This document shows, piece by piece, positions 31,195 to 42,981 of a stretch of 64,000 nt of DNA; the stretch's first letter is position 1, and each line of letters opens with the position of its first letter. The stretch comes from Vannielia litorea (lineage in GTDB: Bacteria > Pseudomonadota > Alphaproteobacteria > Rhodobacterales > Rhodobacteraceae). The notes under the pieces were generated by a model. The model had not been told where the DNA came from and did not search any database. It worked only from the letters and a program-made list of their open reading frames with translations. Where the stretch lies: positions 1,116,001-1,180,000 of the forward strand of contig NZ_FSRL01000001.1 of assembly GCF_900142295.1 (NCBI RefSeq). The letters run 5' to 3'. Both the position numbers and the translations under genes were made by a program.

Positions 31195-31962
31195 TCAATC
31201 GTCCTGGCCGACCGGCTCGCCTTCGGAGCGCACCAGGCGGAGGCGGGGTTTTTCGCCCCGGGGCGGCCGCGGGGGGGCGGGGATGAAGCTGGGGGCGGGT
31301 TCGGCGAAGCCGTGGGTCTCGCGCAGGCGCGCGGCCTCGGCCTCCTGGGCGGCCCTGCGCAGGCGGGCGCGCTCCTCGCGTGTCACCGGCGCGCCCAGGG
31401 TTTCCGGGGCGGCCTCGATGCGAACCGGGCGCGCCACCTCGTCCTTGATGACGAAGCGGCGCGGCGTGCGGCCCACGGGGCCGATGGTGCAGAGGCAGCC
31501 GAGGGCGCGGGTCACGTCGCCGAAATCGGAGGCCAGCGGCAGCAGGAGCATCTGGCCGTCCATCGGCGGGCGGCCCACGCCACGCTCGCCGGCCAGGGTG
31601 ACGATCGCCGTGGAAGGCCCGGCGAAGACATCCTCGAGCACCCGGCTCAGGGTGGCGCGGTGCTCGGGCATGAACATCGAGGTGCAGGGCATGCCGCGCA
31701 CCTCCATCCCCATCAGGTCGTTGAGGTGCATCCCCGCAAGACGGAAGCGCCCGACGCCGGGGGCGATGCGTTCGAGGATGAAGGCGTATTCCAGAGTTTC
31801 CTCGATCGCCCGCGGATCGACCTCGGCGCGTGAGGGCACCTGGCGCGGCCCGCGCAGCTCTTCCCAGTAGCGCCGGAGCGCATGGACCGCGGGGAATCGG
31901 ATGTCGTTGTGATACTTCATGAGCGAAACCACCTCGCGGCCGTTATCATCTTGATGTTCCAC
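31195..31962 (-). CDS. PAS_5 domain protein of unknown function
   Basis: A 255-residue cytoplasmic protein. The N-terminal half has the alphaproteobacterial PAS_5 pattern (ALRRYWEELRGPRQVPSRAEVDPRAIEETL, in parts; then FRLAGMHLNDLMGMEVRGMP). The second half is a charged Arg/Ala/Glu helix and a Pro-rich tail ending in acidic residues. No kinase, cyclase or DNA-binding domain is attached, so it may be a ligand-sensing or protein-interaction module. The start is uncertain: a GTG at 31962 has GAGGG upstream, an ATG at 31920 has GAGGTGG upstream, and a TTG at 31980 is possible. It is divergent from yicC. Confidence 0.72.
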   Translation of the reverse strand: MEHQDDNGREVVSLMKYHNDIRFPAVHALRRYWEELRGPRQVPSRAEVDPRAIEETLEYAFILERIAPGVGRFRLAGMHLNDLMGMEVRGMPCTSMFMPEHRATLSRVLEDVFAGPSTAIVTLAGERGVGRPPMDGQMLLLPLASDFGDVTRALGCLCTIGPVGRTPRRFVIKDEVARPVRIEAAPETLGAPVTREERARLRRAAQEAEAARLRETHGFAEPAPSFIPAPPRPPRGEKPRLRLVRSEGEPVGQDD

Positions 31963-32094
31963 GCCATCGCCCTCGCGCAAATTCGTACCGGCTTTATTGT
32001 CCAGGGGCGCACGGTCTGTTAACCCATGGACAGGAAAGATTACCTAAACGTTAATACCACAATGCCGGACGCATTTCCGGGGGATAATTCTTAA

Positions 32095-32991
32095 ATGGTT
32101 AACTCCATGACAGGGTTTGCCGCCCGCTCCCAGCAGGGCAGCGACTTCAGCTGGAGCTGGGAGCTTCGCGGTGTGAACAGCAAGGGGCTGGACCTGCGCC
32201 TGCGGTTGCCGGAGTGGATCGGCGGGCTGGAGCAGGGGCTGCGCACCGAGCTGAGCCGCGCCGTCACGCGGGGCAGCATATCTCTCAACCTGCGGATCCA
32301 GCGCAGCCGGGGCGACGGCTCGATGCGGCTGGACGGCACCCAGCTGGCGCAGGTGCTGGCGGCGCTGAGCCAGATCACGCGGGAGGCGGAGCGCGCGGGT
32401 GTGGAGCTGAAGGCGCCGACCACCGCCGAGATCCTCTCGATGAAGGGCATTGCCGACGATCCGCAGAGCATGAGCGAGGGCGAGGTGGTGGCGCTGCGCA
32501 GCAAGCTGCTGGCCGACTTCCGGCCCCTGCTGGCGGAGTTCGTGCAGATGCGGGCGACCGAGGGCGCGGCGCTGCATGCGGTGATGCTGGCCCATCTCGA
32601 CAAGGTGGAGAAGCTGGTGCGCGCCGCCCGCCCGGTGGCCGAGGAGCGCAAGTCGGAGATGGCGGAGAGCCTGCGGGAGAACCTGGCGCGGGTGCTGGAA
32701 AACGCCAAGGGGCTCGACGAGGCCCGGGTGGCGCAGGAGGTGGCGCTCCTGGCGCTCAAGTCCGACGTGACCGAGGAGCTCGACCGGCTGGAGGCCCATG
32801 TGGCCGCGATGCGGGCATTGCTCGGCGAGGAGGAGGCGGTGGGGCGCAAGCTCGACTTCCTTTGCCAGGAATTCAACCGCGAGGCCAACACGCTCTGCTC
32901 CAAGGCGCAGGCGGTGGAGCTGACCCGGATCGGGCTTGACCTCAAGGCCGCCATCGACCAGATGCGGGAGCAGGTTCAGAACATCGAGTGA
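32095..32991 (+). CDS. yicC: YicC family endoribonuclease-like protein
   Basis: A 298-residue protein of the YicC/YloC family. It begins with the family opening [12 protein letters not shown] and contains the region [17 protein letters not shown]. The C-terminal domain ends with the hallmark [22 protein letters not shown]. Family members in enterobacteria act as endoribonucleases or adaptors in small-RNA decay. It is directly followed by gmk (10-base gap), the usual genomic pairing. Its own AUG sits in an A/T-richer leader without a clear ribosome site. Confidence 0.93.
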   Translation: MVNSMTGFAARSQQGSDFSWSWELRGVNSKGLDLRLRLPEWIGGLEQGLRTELSRAVTRGSISLNLRIQRSRGDGSMRLDGTQLAQVLAALSQITREAERAGVELKAPTTAEILSMKGIADDPQSMSEGEVVALRSKLLADFRPLLAEFVQMRATEGAALHAVMLAHLDKVEKLVRAARPVAEERKSEMAESLRENLARVLENAKGLDEARVAQEVALLALKSDVTEELDRLEAHVAAMRALLGEEEAVGRKLDFLCQEFNREANTLCSKAQAVELTRIGLDLKAAIDQMREQVQNIE

Positions 32992-33001
32992 GGGGAGAGC
33001 C

Positions 33002-33646
33002 TTGGCCAGACGCGGATTGCTCATCATCCTGTCGTCGCCATCGGGCGCCGGAAAATCCACCCTCGCGCGGCGGCTGATCGGCTGGGACGAGACGCTGAGC
33101 TTTTCGGTCAGCGCCACCACGCGCCCGCCGCGGCCGGGCGAGCAGGATGGGGTTCACTACCATTTCCTGAGCGAGCAGCAGTTCCGCCAGCAGGTTGCCG
33201 ACGAGCAGATGCTGGAGCACGCCCATGTCTTCGGCAACCATTACGGCTCGCCCGCGGCCCCGGTGCGGGCGGCGATCGACGCGGGGCGTGACGTGCTCTT
33301 CGACGTGGACTGGCAGGGCGCGCAGCAGATCCGCAACTCCGAGCTGGGCAAGCACACGCTCTCGATCTTCATCCTGCCGCCCTCGATCGACGAGCTGCGG
33401 CGCCGGTTGATCGAACGCGGCCAGGACGAGCCCGGCGTGATCGCCAAGCGGATGCAGAAGAGCTGGGACGAGATCAGCCATTGGGACAGCTACGACTACG
33501 TGCTCGTCAACGACGACCTCGACGAGACAGAGGCGCGGCTGCGCACCATCGTCATGGCCGAGCGGCTGCGCCGCGCCCAGCAGCCCGACCTTGCGGGCCA
33601 TGTCCGCGCCCTTCACGAGCAGTTCCGGGAGACCGAAGACCGATGA
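33002..33646 (+). CDS. gmk: guanylate kinase (TTG start)
   Basis: A 214-residue kinase converting GMP to GDP with ATP. The P-loop is [10 protein letters not shown] (about residues 10-19) and the GMP-binding region is [21 protein letters not shown]. Further family features are [12 protein letters not shown] and [13 protein letters not shown]. The gene appears to start with TTG at 33002, preceded by GAGGGGAG; no ATG fits upstream, because the frame enters the yicC end. The stop overlaps the next gene start (ATGA). An unusual start codon for an essential enzyme may keep expression moderate. Confidence 0.95.
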   Translation: MARRGLLIILSSPSGAGKSTLARRLIGWDETLSFSVSATTRPPRPGEQDGVHYHFLSEQQFRQQVADEQMLEHAHVFGNHYGSPAAPVRAAIDAGRDVLFDVDWQGAQQIRNSELGKHTLSIFILPPSIDELRRRLIERGQDEPGVIAKRMQKSWDEISHWDSYDYVLVNDDLDETEARLRTIVMAERLRRAQQPDLAGHVRALHEQFRETEDR

Positions 33647-34167
33647 TCTATGCGCTCGACGGCCTCGCGCCCTCGTTTCCGGAGGATGGCGACTACTGGG
33701 TCGCCCCCGATGCCAACCTGATCGGCAACGTGGTGCTGGAGAGCGGCGCCTCGGTCTGGTTCGGCTGCACGCTCAGGGGCGACAACGAGCTGATCCGGGT
33801 GGGCGCGGGGGCCAACGTGCAGGAGAACACGGTGTGCCACACCGATCCGGGCTGCCCGCTCACCATCGGCGCGGGCGTGACGGTGGGCCACAAGGCCATG
33901 CTGCACGGCTGCACCATCGGCGAGAACTCCCTGATCGGCATGGGTGCCACGGTGCTGAACCGCGCGGTGATCGGGAGGAACTGCCTGATCGGGGCGGGGG
34001 CGCTCATCACCGAGGGCAAGGAGATCCCCGACGGCAGCCTGGTGATGGGCGCGCCGGGCAAGGTGGTGCGCCAGCTGGACGAGGCGGCCATCGAGGGGCT
34101 GCGGCGCTCGGCGCTGCACTACCAGCAGAACATGCGGCGGTTCCGGGCCGGGCTGGCGGCGGTTTGA
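33643..34167 (+). CDS. gamma-carbonic-anhydrase-like hexapeptide protein (YrdA/PaaY type)
   Basis: A 174-residue left-handed beta-helix protein. Hexapeptide repeats run from about residue 20 to 140 ([66 protein letters not shown]). The three metal-ligand histidine positions are plausible in CHTD, GHKAM and LHGC. Members trimerise and bind zinc or iron, but many lack strong carbonic anhydrase activity. The start overlaps the gmk stop (ATGA), and phoR starts 7 bases after its stop. Confidence 0.9.
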   Translation: MIYALDGLAPSFPEDGDYWVAPDANLIGNVVLESGASVWFGCTLRGDNELIRVGAGANVQENTVCHTDPGCPLTIGAGVTVGHKAMLHGCTIGENSLIGMGATVLNRAVIGRNCLIGAGALITEGKEIPDGSLVMGAPGKVVRQLDEAAIEGLRRSALHYQQNMRRFRAGLAAV

Positions 34168-34174
34168 GGCGGCG

Positions 34175-35218
<1,044 letters not shown>

Positions 35219-35315
35219 AAGGGCTACGGCCAGTGCGGTACACCGAGCACCCCTTGGCTTTCGCAAGGTGCGGGCCGCGGGGACGGGCAGGCTTTTTTCA
35301 CCATGCCCCGCGACA

Positions 35316-35343
35316 TGTCATGAAACTGTTACACACGTGTCAC
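35316..35343 (+). promoter_or_regulatory. Pho box upstream of pstS
   Basis: TGTCAT (35316), TGTTAC (35327) and TGTCAC (35338) are three direct repeats spaced exactly 11 bases apart, the arrangement bound by PhoB. The site ends 88 bases before the pstS start. It predicts phosphate-starvation induction of the whole pst-pho operon. Confidence 0.85.
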
Positions 35344-35430
35344 AAAAGCCTAACACCCAGCGCCGAGAAGGGGCCCGCGAACGCCCCGCAGGAGCAGCCG
35401 GGGCGAGCCTGACATGCAACGGAGTTCCAG

Positions 35431-36471
35431 ATGTCTTTCACCAAGCTCAGCGTTTCCACCCTCGCCGTGATGGCGGTTTCGGCCACCGCCGCCGCCGCGC
35501 GCGACGAGATCCGGATCGTCGGTTCCTCGACCGTCTTCCCCTACACGCAGGCCGTGGCCGAGCAGTTCGCCAACAACACCGGCGCGCCTTCGCCCATCGT
35601 CGAATCCACGGGCACCGGCGGCGGCATGAAGATTTTCTGCGGCGGCATCGGCGAGCAGCACCCCGACATCACCGGCGCCTCGCGGGCCATGAAGGCCTCC
35701 GAGTACGAGCTGTGCCAGCAGAACGGCGTGACCGAAGTTACCGAGGCCCTGATCGGCTTTGACGGCCTGTCGCTGGCCGTGTCGCGTTCCAACGACTTCG
35801 ACTGGGACCTGTCGCTCGGCGAGATCTACCTGGCCCTGGCCGCCCAGGTGCCGGTTGACGGCGAGTGGAAGGACAACCCCTACAAGATGTGGAACGAGAT
35901 CCGCGAAGACCTGCCGGCCGTCGAGATCCTGGCCTATGGCCCGCCGCCGACCTCGGGCACCCGTGATGCCTTCGTCGAGCTGGCCATGCACGCCGGCTGC
36001 GAAGAGCTGGACTATGTGAAAGAGGGTGGCTTCGACGGCGACTGGATCGGCGAGAACTGCTCGCGCATGCGCACCGACGGGCCCTTCGTGGAAGCCGGCG
36101 AGAATGACAACCTGATCGTTCAGCGCCTCGAAGCCGACGCCAACGCCATGGGCATCTTCGGTTACTCGTTCCTCTACGAGAACCTCGACAAGCTGAAAGG
36201 CGTGAAGATCGAAGGCGTCGAGCCCTCGACCGACACCATTGCCGACAAGTCCTACCCGGTGTCGCGCCCGCTCTACTTCTACGTGAAGAACGCCCACCGC
36301 GGCGTGATCCCGAACCTCAACGAGTTCATCGAAGAGTACATGTCGGACGACGCGCTGGAAGCCGGTGGCTACCTCGCCGAGCGGGGCCTCGTTGCCCTGG
36401 CCGAAGACCGCCGCATGGAGCTTCAGGACGCCGTGCTGAACGGCTCGTCGATGGCGGCTCCCACCAACTGA
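35431..36471 (+). CDS. pstS: phosphate ABC transporter substrate-binding protein
   Basis: A 346-residue periplasmic phosphate-binding protein. A signal peptide (about residues 1-21, ending AAAAR) precedes the binding loop RIVGSSTVFPYTQAVAEQF. The later PPPTSGTRDAFVELAM holds the second phosphate-contacting Ser/Gly/Thr/Arg set. Transport feeds PstC-PstA-PstB downstream. A Pho box lies upstream, and a strong hairpin follows the gene, which would keep pstS mRNA in excess over the membrane genes. Codon use is more biased than in the neighbours, in keeping with high expression. Confidence 0.96.
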   Translation: MSFTKLSVSTLAVMAVSATAAAARDEIRIVGSSTVFPYTQAVAEQFANNTGAPSPIVESTGTGGGMKIFCGGIGEQHPDITGASRAMKASEYELCQQNGVTEVTEALIGFDGLSLAVSRSNDFDWDLSLGEIYLALAAQVPVDGEWKDNPYKMWNEIREDLPAVEILAYGPPPTSGTRDAFVELAMHAGCEELDYVKEGGFDGDWIGENCSRMRTDGPFVEAGENDNLIVQRLEADANAMGIFGYSFLYENLDKLKGVKIEGVEPSTDTIADKSYPVSRPLYFYVKNAHRGVIPNLNEFIEEYMSDDALEAGGYLAERGLVALAEDRRMELQDAVLNGSSMAAPTN

Positions 36472-36489
36472 TCCGGCACTCGTGAAATC

Positions 36490-36516
36490 GCCCCGGTCCG
36501 TCCGCCGGACCGGGGC
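36490..36516 (+). terminator. attenuating hairpin between pstS and pstC
   Basis: GCCCCGGTCCG pairs perfectly with CGGACCGGGGC around TCCGC and is followed by ACCTTTTCTTC. It lies 19 bases after the pstS stop and 25 before pstC, so it should reduce read-through and set a high PstS-to-PstC ratio. Confidence 0.75.
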
Positions 36517-36540
36517 ACCTTTTCTTCAAGAGGTCTCCCA

Positions 36541-37917
36541 ATGTCCGCGCTCCCGTTCCTGCTGCTGATCGTGGCGACGATTGCAGGCTATGTTCTGAAC
36601 CGGCTTGCGGCACGAACCGTGCGCGACCGCGGCCAACGCCTGCATTCCATGACATCCTACCATGGGCTTTTCTCCGCCCTGCTGGTTCTGGTGCCGGTGC
36701 TCACCGTGATCCTGCTCTGGCTCGTCCTGCAGGGGCCGTTCATCGACCGGACGGTCATGGGCAACCTGCCCCAGGGCGCGCTCGACGGGCTCGACTCGGG
36801 CGGGACGCAGCTGGTGCTGGCGGAGATCAAATCGCTTTCGCAGGGCCAGGTCTTCGGAACGCCGGAGGACTGGAAGCTCGCGGCCGCCGACCACTACAAC
36901 GCGCTGCATGCCCGCGCCGACTGGCTGATGGTGGCCACTGTCGCGGTGCTGTCGCTGATCATCATCCTGTTCGCCAGGAGCCGCGTCTCTGCCGAGTTCC
37001 GCGCCCGGCAGGGGGTGGAGGGCATCGTGAAGGGGCTGATGATCTTCTGCTCCACGGTGGCGATCTTCACCACGGTGGGCATCGTGCTGTCGCTGTCCTA
37101 CGAAACGCTGCGCTTTCTCGACCGGGTGCCGCTGACGGAGTTCCTGTTCGGCGCCAACTGGGAGCCGCAGATCCCCTTGCGCGAAGATCAGATTGCGGCG
37201 GAAGGGGCCTTTGGCTGGCTTCCGGTCATTCTCGGCACCATCGTGATCACGGTGGTGGCGCTGGTTGTCGCGGTGCCGATCGGCCTGTTCTCGGCGATCT
37301 ACCTCAACGAGTTCGCCCCGCGCCGCTTGCGCACGATGATCAAGCCGGTGCTCGAGATCCTGGCCGGGGTTCCGACGGTTGTTTACGGCTTCTTCGCGAT
37401 CCTGGTCGTGGCCCCGGCGATCCGGTCCTTCGGTCAGAGCATCGGCGTCGATGTCGCTCCGAACACGGCGCTGGCCGCCGGGGGCGTGATGGGCATCATG
37501 CTGATCCCGTTCATATCGTCCTTTGCCGACGACGCGCTCTCCGCCGTGCCGCACTCGTTGCGCGACGGCGCGCTGGGCCTGGGCGCCACGCGCGGAGAGA
37601 TGATGACGACCGTGCTGTTTCCGGCGGCCTTGCCCGGCATCGTCGGCGGCGTGCTGCTGGCGGTGAGCCGGGCGATCGGGGAAACCATGATCGTCGTGAT
37701 GGCCGCCGGCCTCATCGCCAAGATGACGATCAACCCGCTCGACAGCGTCACGACCGTGACCGTGCAGATCGTCACCCTCCTCATCGGCGACACATCCTTT
37801 GACAACCCCAAGACCCTCGCGGCCTTCGCGCTGGGGATGATGCTCTTCCTCGTCACGCTGATGATCAACATTCTCGCGCTGCGCATCGTGCGCAAGTACC
37901 GCGAAGCCTACGATTGA
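36541..37917 (+). CDS. pstC: phosphate ABC transporter permease PstC (long form)
   Basis: A 458-residue permease. The binding-protein-dependent transport domain occupies about residues 225-450 (LPVILGTIVITVVALVVAVP, IYLNEFAPRRLR, then DGALGLGATRGEMMTTVLFPAALPGI with the EAA loop). The N-terminal 220 residues add extra membrane segments (about 1-18, 42-62, 125-145, 165-185) and a periplasmic stretch, making it about 140 residues longer than E. coli PstC. This long form is usual in Alphaproteobacteria. It pairs with PstA 10 bases downstream. Confidence 0.94.
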   Translation: MSALPFLLLIVATIAGYVLNRLAARTVRDRGQRLHSMTSYHGLFSALLVLVPVLTVILLWLVLQGPFIDRTVMGNLPQGALDGLDSGGTQLVLAEIKSLSQGQVFGTPEDWKLAAADHYNALHARADWLMVATVAVLSLIIILFARSRVSAEFRARQGVEGIVKGLMIFCSTVAIFTTVGIVLSLSYETLRFLDRVPLTEFLFGANWEPQIPLREDQIAAEGAFGWLPVILGTIVITVVALVVAVPIGLFSAIYLNEFAPRRLRTMIKPVLEILAGVPTVVYGFFAILVVAPAIRSFGQSIGVDVAPNTALAAGGVMGIMLIPFISSFADDALSAVPHSLRDGALGLGATRGEMMTTVLFPAALPGIVGGVLLAVSRAIGETMIVVMAAGLIAKMTINPLDSVTTVTVQIVTLLIGDTSFDNPKTLAAFALGMMLFLVTLMINILALRIVRKYREAYD

Positions 37918-37927
37918 GGCCGATCCA

Positions 37928-39226
37928 ATGACCGATATCTCCACCGCCAACGGAACCGACCCCCGCCGGGCGTCCGACATCGTCGCCTCCACGCTTGGCC
38001 GGCGGCGCCGAAAGCAGGCGCGCCTGAAGTGGATCGGCATCAGCGCGATCTCGATCGCCTTCCTGATGCTCTTCATCCTGGTCGCCTCTCTCGTCAGCAC
38101 CGGCTGGCAAGCCTTCACCCAGACCCATCTGACGCTGGAGGTCTTCGTCGACCCCGAGGAGATTCCGGCGGAGCGGCTGCCGCGTGGCGGCTTCGACGAT
38201 GCGCTTGCCGCCTCGCTCGCAAGAATGCTGCCGGGCGTGGACATGGATGACCGCGCCACCGCCAAGGCGGTCGAGGGGATCCTGTCGAACGGGGCCCAGT
38301 TCGAGCTGCGGGACCGGGTTGTGGCCAACCCCGAGCTGATCGGCCAGACCCTCACCATGAAGGTGCCGGTCTCCGACCCCTATGACCAGCTCTACAAGGG
38401 GCTTATCGAGCGCGCCACGCCCGAGGTGAACCGGCGGGTCAAGGACAACGAGATCGCGTGGTTCGACGCGCTCACCGAGCAGGGTGCCATCAGCAAGCCC
38501 TTCAACTTCGGTCTCTTCGCCAATGCCGACTCGCGGTTTCCGGAGCTTGCGGGCCTGAAAGGCGCGCTCGTCGGGTCGTTCTGGGCGCTGCTGATCTGCT
38601 TTCTCATCTCGTTCCCGCTGGGGATCGGGTCGGCGATCTATCTCGAGGAGTTCGCGCCGAAGAACAAGCTGAGCGACTTCATCGAGGTCAACATCAACAA
38701 CCTTGCGGCGGTGCCATCCGTGGTCTTCGGCCTGCTGGCGCTGGCGGTGTTCATCGGCTGGTTCGGCCTGCCGCGGTCGGCGCCCTTCGTGGGGGGGCTG
38801 ACGCTGGCGCTGATGACCATGCCGACGATCATCATCGCCACCCGCGCCGCGCTCAAGGCGGTTCCGCCGTCGATCCGCGAGGCGGCCCTGGGGCTGGGCG
38901 CTTCAAAGCAGCAGATGGTGTTTCAGCACGTGCTGCCGCTGGCGATGCCCGGCATCCTGACCGGCACGATCATCGGGCTTGCCCAGGCGCTTGGCGAGAC
39001 CGCGCCGCTGCTGCTGATCGGGATGAACGCCTTCATCACATCTGCGGCGGCGAGCCCGTTCGAGAGTGCGACGGCTTTGCCGACCCAGATCTTCATCTGG
39101 GCCGACAGCCCCGAGCGGGGCTTCGTCTCGCGCACGTCGGCGGCGATCTTGGTGCTGCTCGGTTTCCTGATTATCATGAATGCCATCGCGATCTTCCTTC
39201 GGCAGAAGTTTGAACGGCGCTGGTAA
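37928..39226 (+). CDS. pstA: phosphate ABC transporter permease PstA (long form)
   Basis: A 432-residue permease with one membrane helix near residues 35-58 and a soluble insertion of about 130 residues (EIPAERLPRGGFDDALAASL and following). The transport domain runs from residue 215 to the end (LGIGSAIYLEEFAPKNKLSDF, then REAALGLGASKQQMVFQHVLPLAMPGI as the EAA loop). It is longer than E. coli PstA owing to the insertion, as expected for the alphaproteobacterial form. It lies between pstC and pstB with short gaps (10 and 15 bases), all in one operon. Confidence 0.94.
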   Translation: MTDISTANGTDPRRASDIVASTLGRRRRKQARLKWIGISAISIAFLMLFILVASLVSTGWQAFTQTHLTLEVFVDPEEIPAERLPRGGFDDALAASLARMLPGVDMDDRATAKAVEGILSNGAQFELRDRVVANPELIGQTLTMKVPVSDPYDQLYKGLIERATPEVNRRVKDNEIAWFDALTEQGAISKPFNFGLFANADSRFPELAGLKGALVGSFWALLICFLISFPLGIGSAIYLEEFAPKNKLSDFIEVNINNLAAVPSVVFGLLALAVFIGWFGLPRSAPFVGGLTLALMTMPTIIIATRAALKAVPPSIREAALGLGASKQQMVFQHVLPLAMPGILTGTIIGLAQALGETAPLLLIGMNAFITSAAASPFESATALPTQIFIWADSPERGFVSRTSAAILVLLGFLIIMNAIAIFLRQKFERRW

Positions 39227-39241
39227 GGGGAAGGACATCCA

Positions 39242-40039
39242 ATGAACGACATGCGACCGCTGGAGAGAATAGTGGACACTGACAACATCAAGATCTCGGC
39301 CAAGGGCTGTCAGGTCTATTACGGCGACACGCACGCCATCAAGGATGTGAACGTGGAGATCGAGGGCAACACGGTGACGGCCTTCATCGGCCCGTCGGGC
39401 TGTGGCAAGTCGACCTTTCTGCGCTGCCTGAACCGGATGAACGACACCATCGACATCTGCCGCGTCGAGGGCGAGATCCTGCTCGATGGCGAGAACATCT
39501 ACGACAGATCGGTGGACCCGGTGCAGCTGCGCGCCAAGGTGGGCATGGTCTTTCAGAAGCCGAACCCCTTTCCGAAGTCGATTTACGACAACATCGCCTA
39601 CGGGCCGCGGATTCACGGGCTGGCCAGGACCAAGGCCGATCTCGACGTGATCGTGGAAAAGAGCCTGCGGCGCGGCGCGATCTGGAACGAGGTGAAGGAC
39701 CGGCTCGACAAGCCCGGCACCGGCCTGTCGGGCGGCCAGCAGCAGCGGCTGTGCATCGCCCGCGCCATCGCCACCGAGCCCGAGGTTCTGCTGATGGACG
39801 AGCCCTGCTCGGCGCTCGACCCGATTGCCACCTCCCAGGTGGAGGAGCTGATCGACGAGCTGCGCGAGCAATACTCGGTGGTGATCGTGACCCATTCGAT
39901 GCAGCAGGCGGCCCGGGTGAGCCAGAAGACCGCCTTCTTCCACCTCGGCAACCTGGTGGAGTTCGGCGAGACCGGGCAGATCTTCACCAAGCCCCAAGAC
40001 CCGCGCACCGAATCCTACATCTCCGGCAAGATTGGCTGA
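39242..40039 (+). CDS. pstB: phosphate ABC transporter ATP-binding protein
   Basis: A 265-residue ABC ATPase powering phosphate import. It shows Walker A (GPSGCGKST), the Q-loop ([12 protein letters not shown], a PstB hallmark), signature LSGGQQQR, Walker B ([12 protein letters not shown]) and the switch histidine ([10 protein letters not shown]). The ATG at 39242 gives a 17-residue leader before homology starts. phoU begins four bases after its stop. Together with PstSCA and PhoU it also signals phosphate status to PhoR. Confidence 0.97.
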   Translation: MNDMRPLERIVDTDNIKISAKGCQVYYGDTHAIKDVNVEIEGNTVTAFIGPSGCGKSTFLRCLNRMNDTIDICRVEGEILLDGENIYDRSVDPVQLRAKVGMVFQKPNPFPKSIYDNIAYGPRIHGLARTKADLDVIVEKSLRRGAIWNEVKDRLDKPGTGLSGGQQQRLCIARAIATEPEVLLMDEPCSALDPIATSQVEELIDELREQYSVVIVTHSMQQAARVSQKTAFFHLGNLVEFGETGQIFTKPQDPRTESYISGKIG

Positions 40040-40043
40040 TCCC

Positions 40044-40766
40044 ATGTCCTTGACTCCCCCGAACGAACAGCACATCGCCTCGGCCTTCGACCGGGACCTG
40101 GAGGCGATTCAGGCGATGATCATGAAGATGGGCGGCATGGTGGAGACGGCGATCACCGAAGCCGCCTCCTCGCTCGACGCCCGCGACGAGGAAACCGCCG
40201 AGCGCGTGCGCAAGAACGACGAGGCGATCGACGCGCTGGAAGAGCAGGTGAACGAGGAGGTCGCGCGCCTCATCGCCCTGCGCGCCCCGGTGTCCACCGA
40301 CCTGCGCACCGCGCTCACGGTGATGAAGATCTCGGGCAACCTCGAGCGGGTCGGCGACTATGCCAAGAACATGGCCAAGCGCACCGGCGTGCTGGTGCAG
40401 CTCGACCCGATCGAAGGCGCCACCACCTCGATCCGGAGGATGTGCCGGACGGTGGAGGGGATGCTGAAGGATGCGCTCGACGCCTACATCCAGCGCGACG
40501 CCGAGCTGGCCACGGACGTCCGCGACCGCGACCAGGAAGTGGACCAGATGTACAACGCGCTGTTCCGCGAGTTCCTGACCTACATGATGGAAGACCCGCG
40601 CAACATCACCGCCTGCATGCATCTGCATTTCATCGCCAAGAACACCGAGCGCATGGGCGACCATGTGACCTCGATCGCCGAGCAGGTGATCTATCTTGTC
40701 ACTGGCGAGCTGCCCGACGATGCGCGGCCGAAGGAGACGGCGCCGGCTTACGAGGTGGGCAACTGA
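40044..40766 (+). CDS. phoU: phosphate signalling protein PhoU
   Basis: A 240-residue all-helical protein made of two PhoU three-helix repeats, each with a conserved acidic metal-binding pattern. In the first, LERVGDYAKNMAKR lies at about residues 100-113; in the second, NTERMGDHVTSIAEQ is at about 199-213. It connects the Pst transporter to PhoR and shuts the response off when phosphate is plentiful. The ATG at 40044 matches homologues better than the earlier in-frame start at 40032, which would overlap pstB. Confidence 0.95.
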   Translation: MSLTPPNEQHIASAFDRDLEAIQAMIMKMGGMVETAITEAASSLDARDEETAERVRKNDEAIDALEEQVNEEVARLIALRAPVSTDLRTALTVMKISGNLERVGDYAKNMAKRTGVLVQLDPIEGATTSIRRMCRTVEGMLKDALDAYIQRDAELATDVRDRDQEVDQMYNALFREFLTYMMEDPRNITACMHLHFIAKNTERMGDHVTSIAEQVIYLVTGELPDDARPKETAPAYEVGN

Positions 40767-40767
40767 G

Positions 40768-41460
40768 ATGAGCCGCACCGCACAACCCCTTGTGTTGGTT
40801 GTAGAAGACGAGCCCGCGCAGCGGGAGGTCCTGAGCTACAACCTGGAGGCCGAGGGCTTTGACCTGGTCAGCGCCGACAATGGCGAAGACGCCCTGCTGC
40901 TGGTCGAGGAGGAGCGCCCCGACCTGATCGTTCTCGACTGGATGCTGCCCAACCTCTCGGGCATCGAGGTGTGCCGCCGGCTGAAGCTGAAGACCGAGAC
41001 GCGCGGCATTCCGATCATCATGCTCTCGGCGCGGGCCGAGGAGGTGGACCGGGTGCGGGGCCTCGAGACCGGCGCCGACGACTACGTGGTGAAGCCCTAT
41101 TCGGTGATCGAACTGATGGCCCGGATCCGCGCCCAGCTGCGCCGCACGCGGCCCGCCACGATGGGCGAGCGGCTGGTCTACGAGGATATCATGCTCGACG
41201 CCGAGACCCACAAGGTGGAGCGCAACGGGCGCGAGCTGAAGCTGGGGCCCAAGGAGTTCAGGCTGCTCTCCACCTTCATGGAGAAGCCGGGCCGGGTGTG
41301 GAGCCGCGAGCAGTTGCTCGACCGTGTCTGGGGCCGCGACATCTACGTGGATACCCGCACGGTGGACGTGCATATCGGGCGGCTGCGCAAGGCGCTCGGG
41401 GCCCATGGCGGCGAGGATCCGCTGCGCACGGTGCGTGGCGCGGGTTACGCGCTGGGGTAA
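40768..41460 (+). CDS. phoB: phosphate response regulator PhoB
   Basis: A 230-residue OmpR/PhoB-type regulator. The receiver (residues 1-120) has the acidic pair in VVEDEPAQRE, phospho-acceptor Asp in LIVLDWMLPN, and the switch Lys in DDYVVKPYS. The C-terminal winged helix (about 130-228) contains LGPKEFRLLSTFMEKPGRVWSREQLLDRVWG and TVDVHIGRLRKAL. It should bind the Pho box before pstS, closing an autoregulatory loop. It starts one base after phoU ends. An intrinsic terminator follows. Confidence 0.96.
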   Translation: MSRTAQPLVLVVEDEPAQREVLSYNLEAEGFDLVSADNGEDALLLVEEERPDLIVLDWMLPNLSGIEVCRRLKLKTETRGIPIIMLSARAEEVDRVRGLETGADDYVVKPYSVIELMARIRAQLRRTRPATMGERLVYEDIMLDAETHKVERNGRELKLGPKEFRLLSTFMEKPGRVWSREQLLDRVWGRDIYVDTRTVDVHIGRLRKALGAHGGEDPLRTVRGAGYALG

Positions 41461-41513
41461 GGGCCTGGTCAGCCACCGCCCAGGCGCCGCCTGACGCAAC
41501 CCTGAAAACGACG

Positions 41514-41537
41514 AAACCCCGGCCTTGGCCGGGGTTT
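41514..41537. terminator. bidirectional terminator between phoB and eno
   Basis: AAACCCCGGCC and GGCCGGGGTTT form a perfect 11-base stem separated by TT. A-rich and T-rich flanks occur on both sides, so it can end both convergent genes. Confidence 0.85.
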
Positions 41538-41577
41538 GCCTTTTGTGGGGCCCGTGGTGCGACCGGGCGCGGCGGGC

Positions 41578-42888
<1,311 letters not shown>

Positions 42889-42981
42889 CTACGTCATAGC
42901 AGCGTGGGGGCGTGGCGCAAGGGGCGCGCGGCAAGGAATGTGAGCGCTAACATGCCGCCGCCCGACCGCGGCAGAGGCGGA

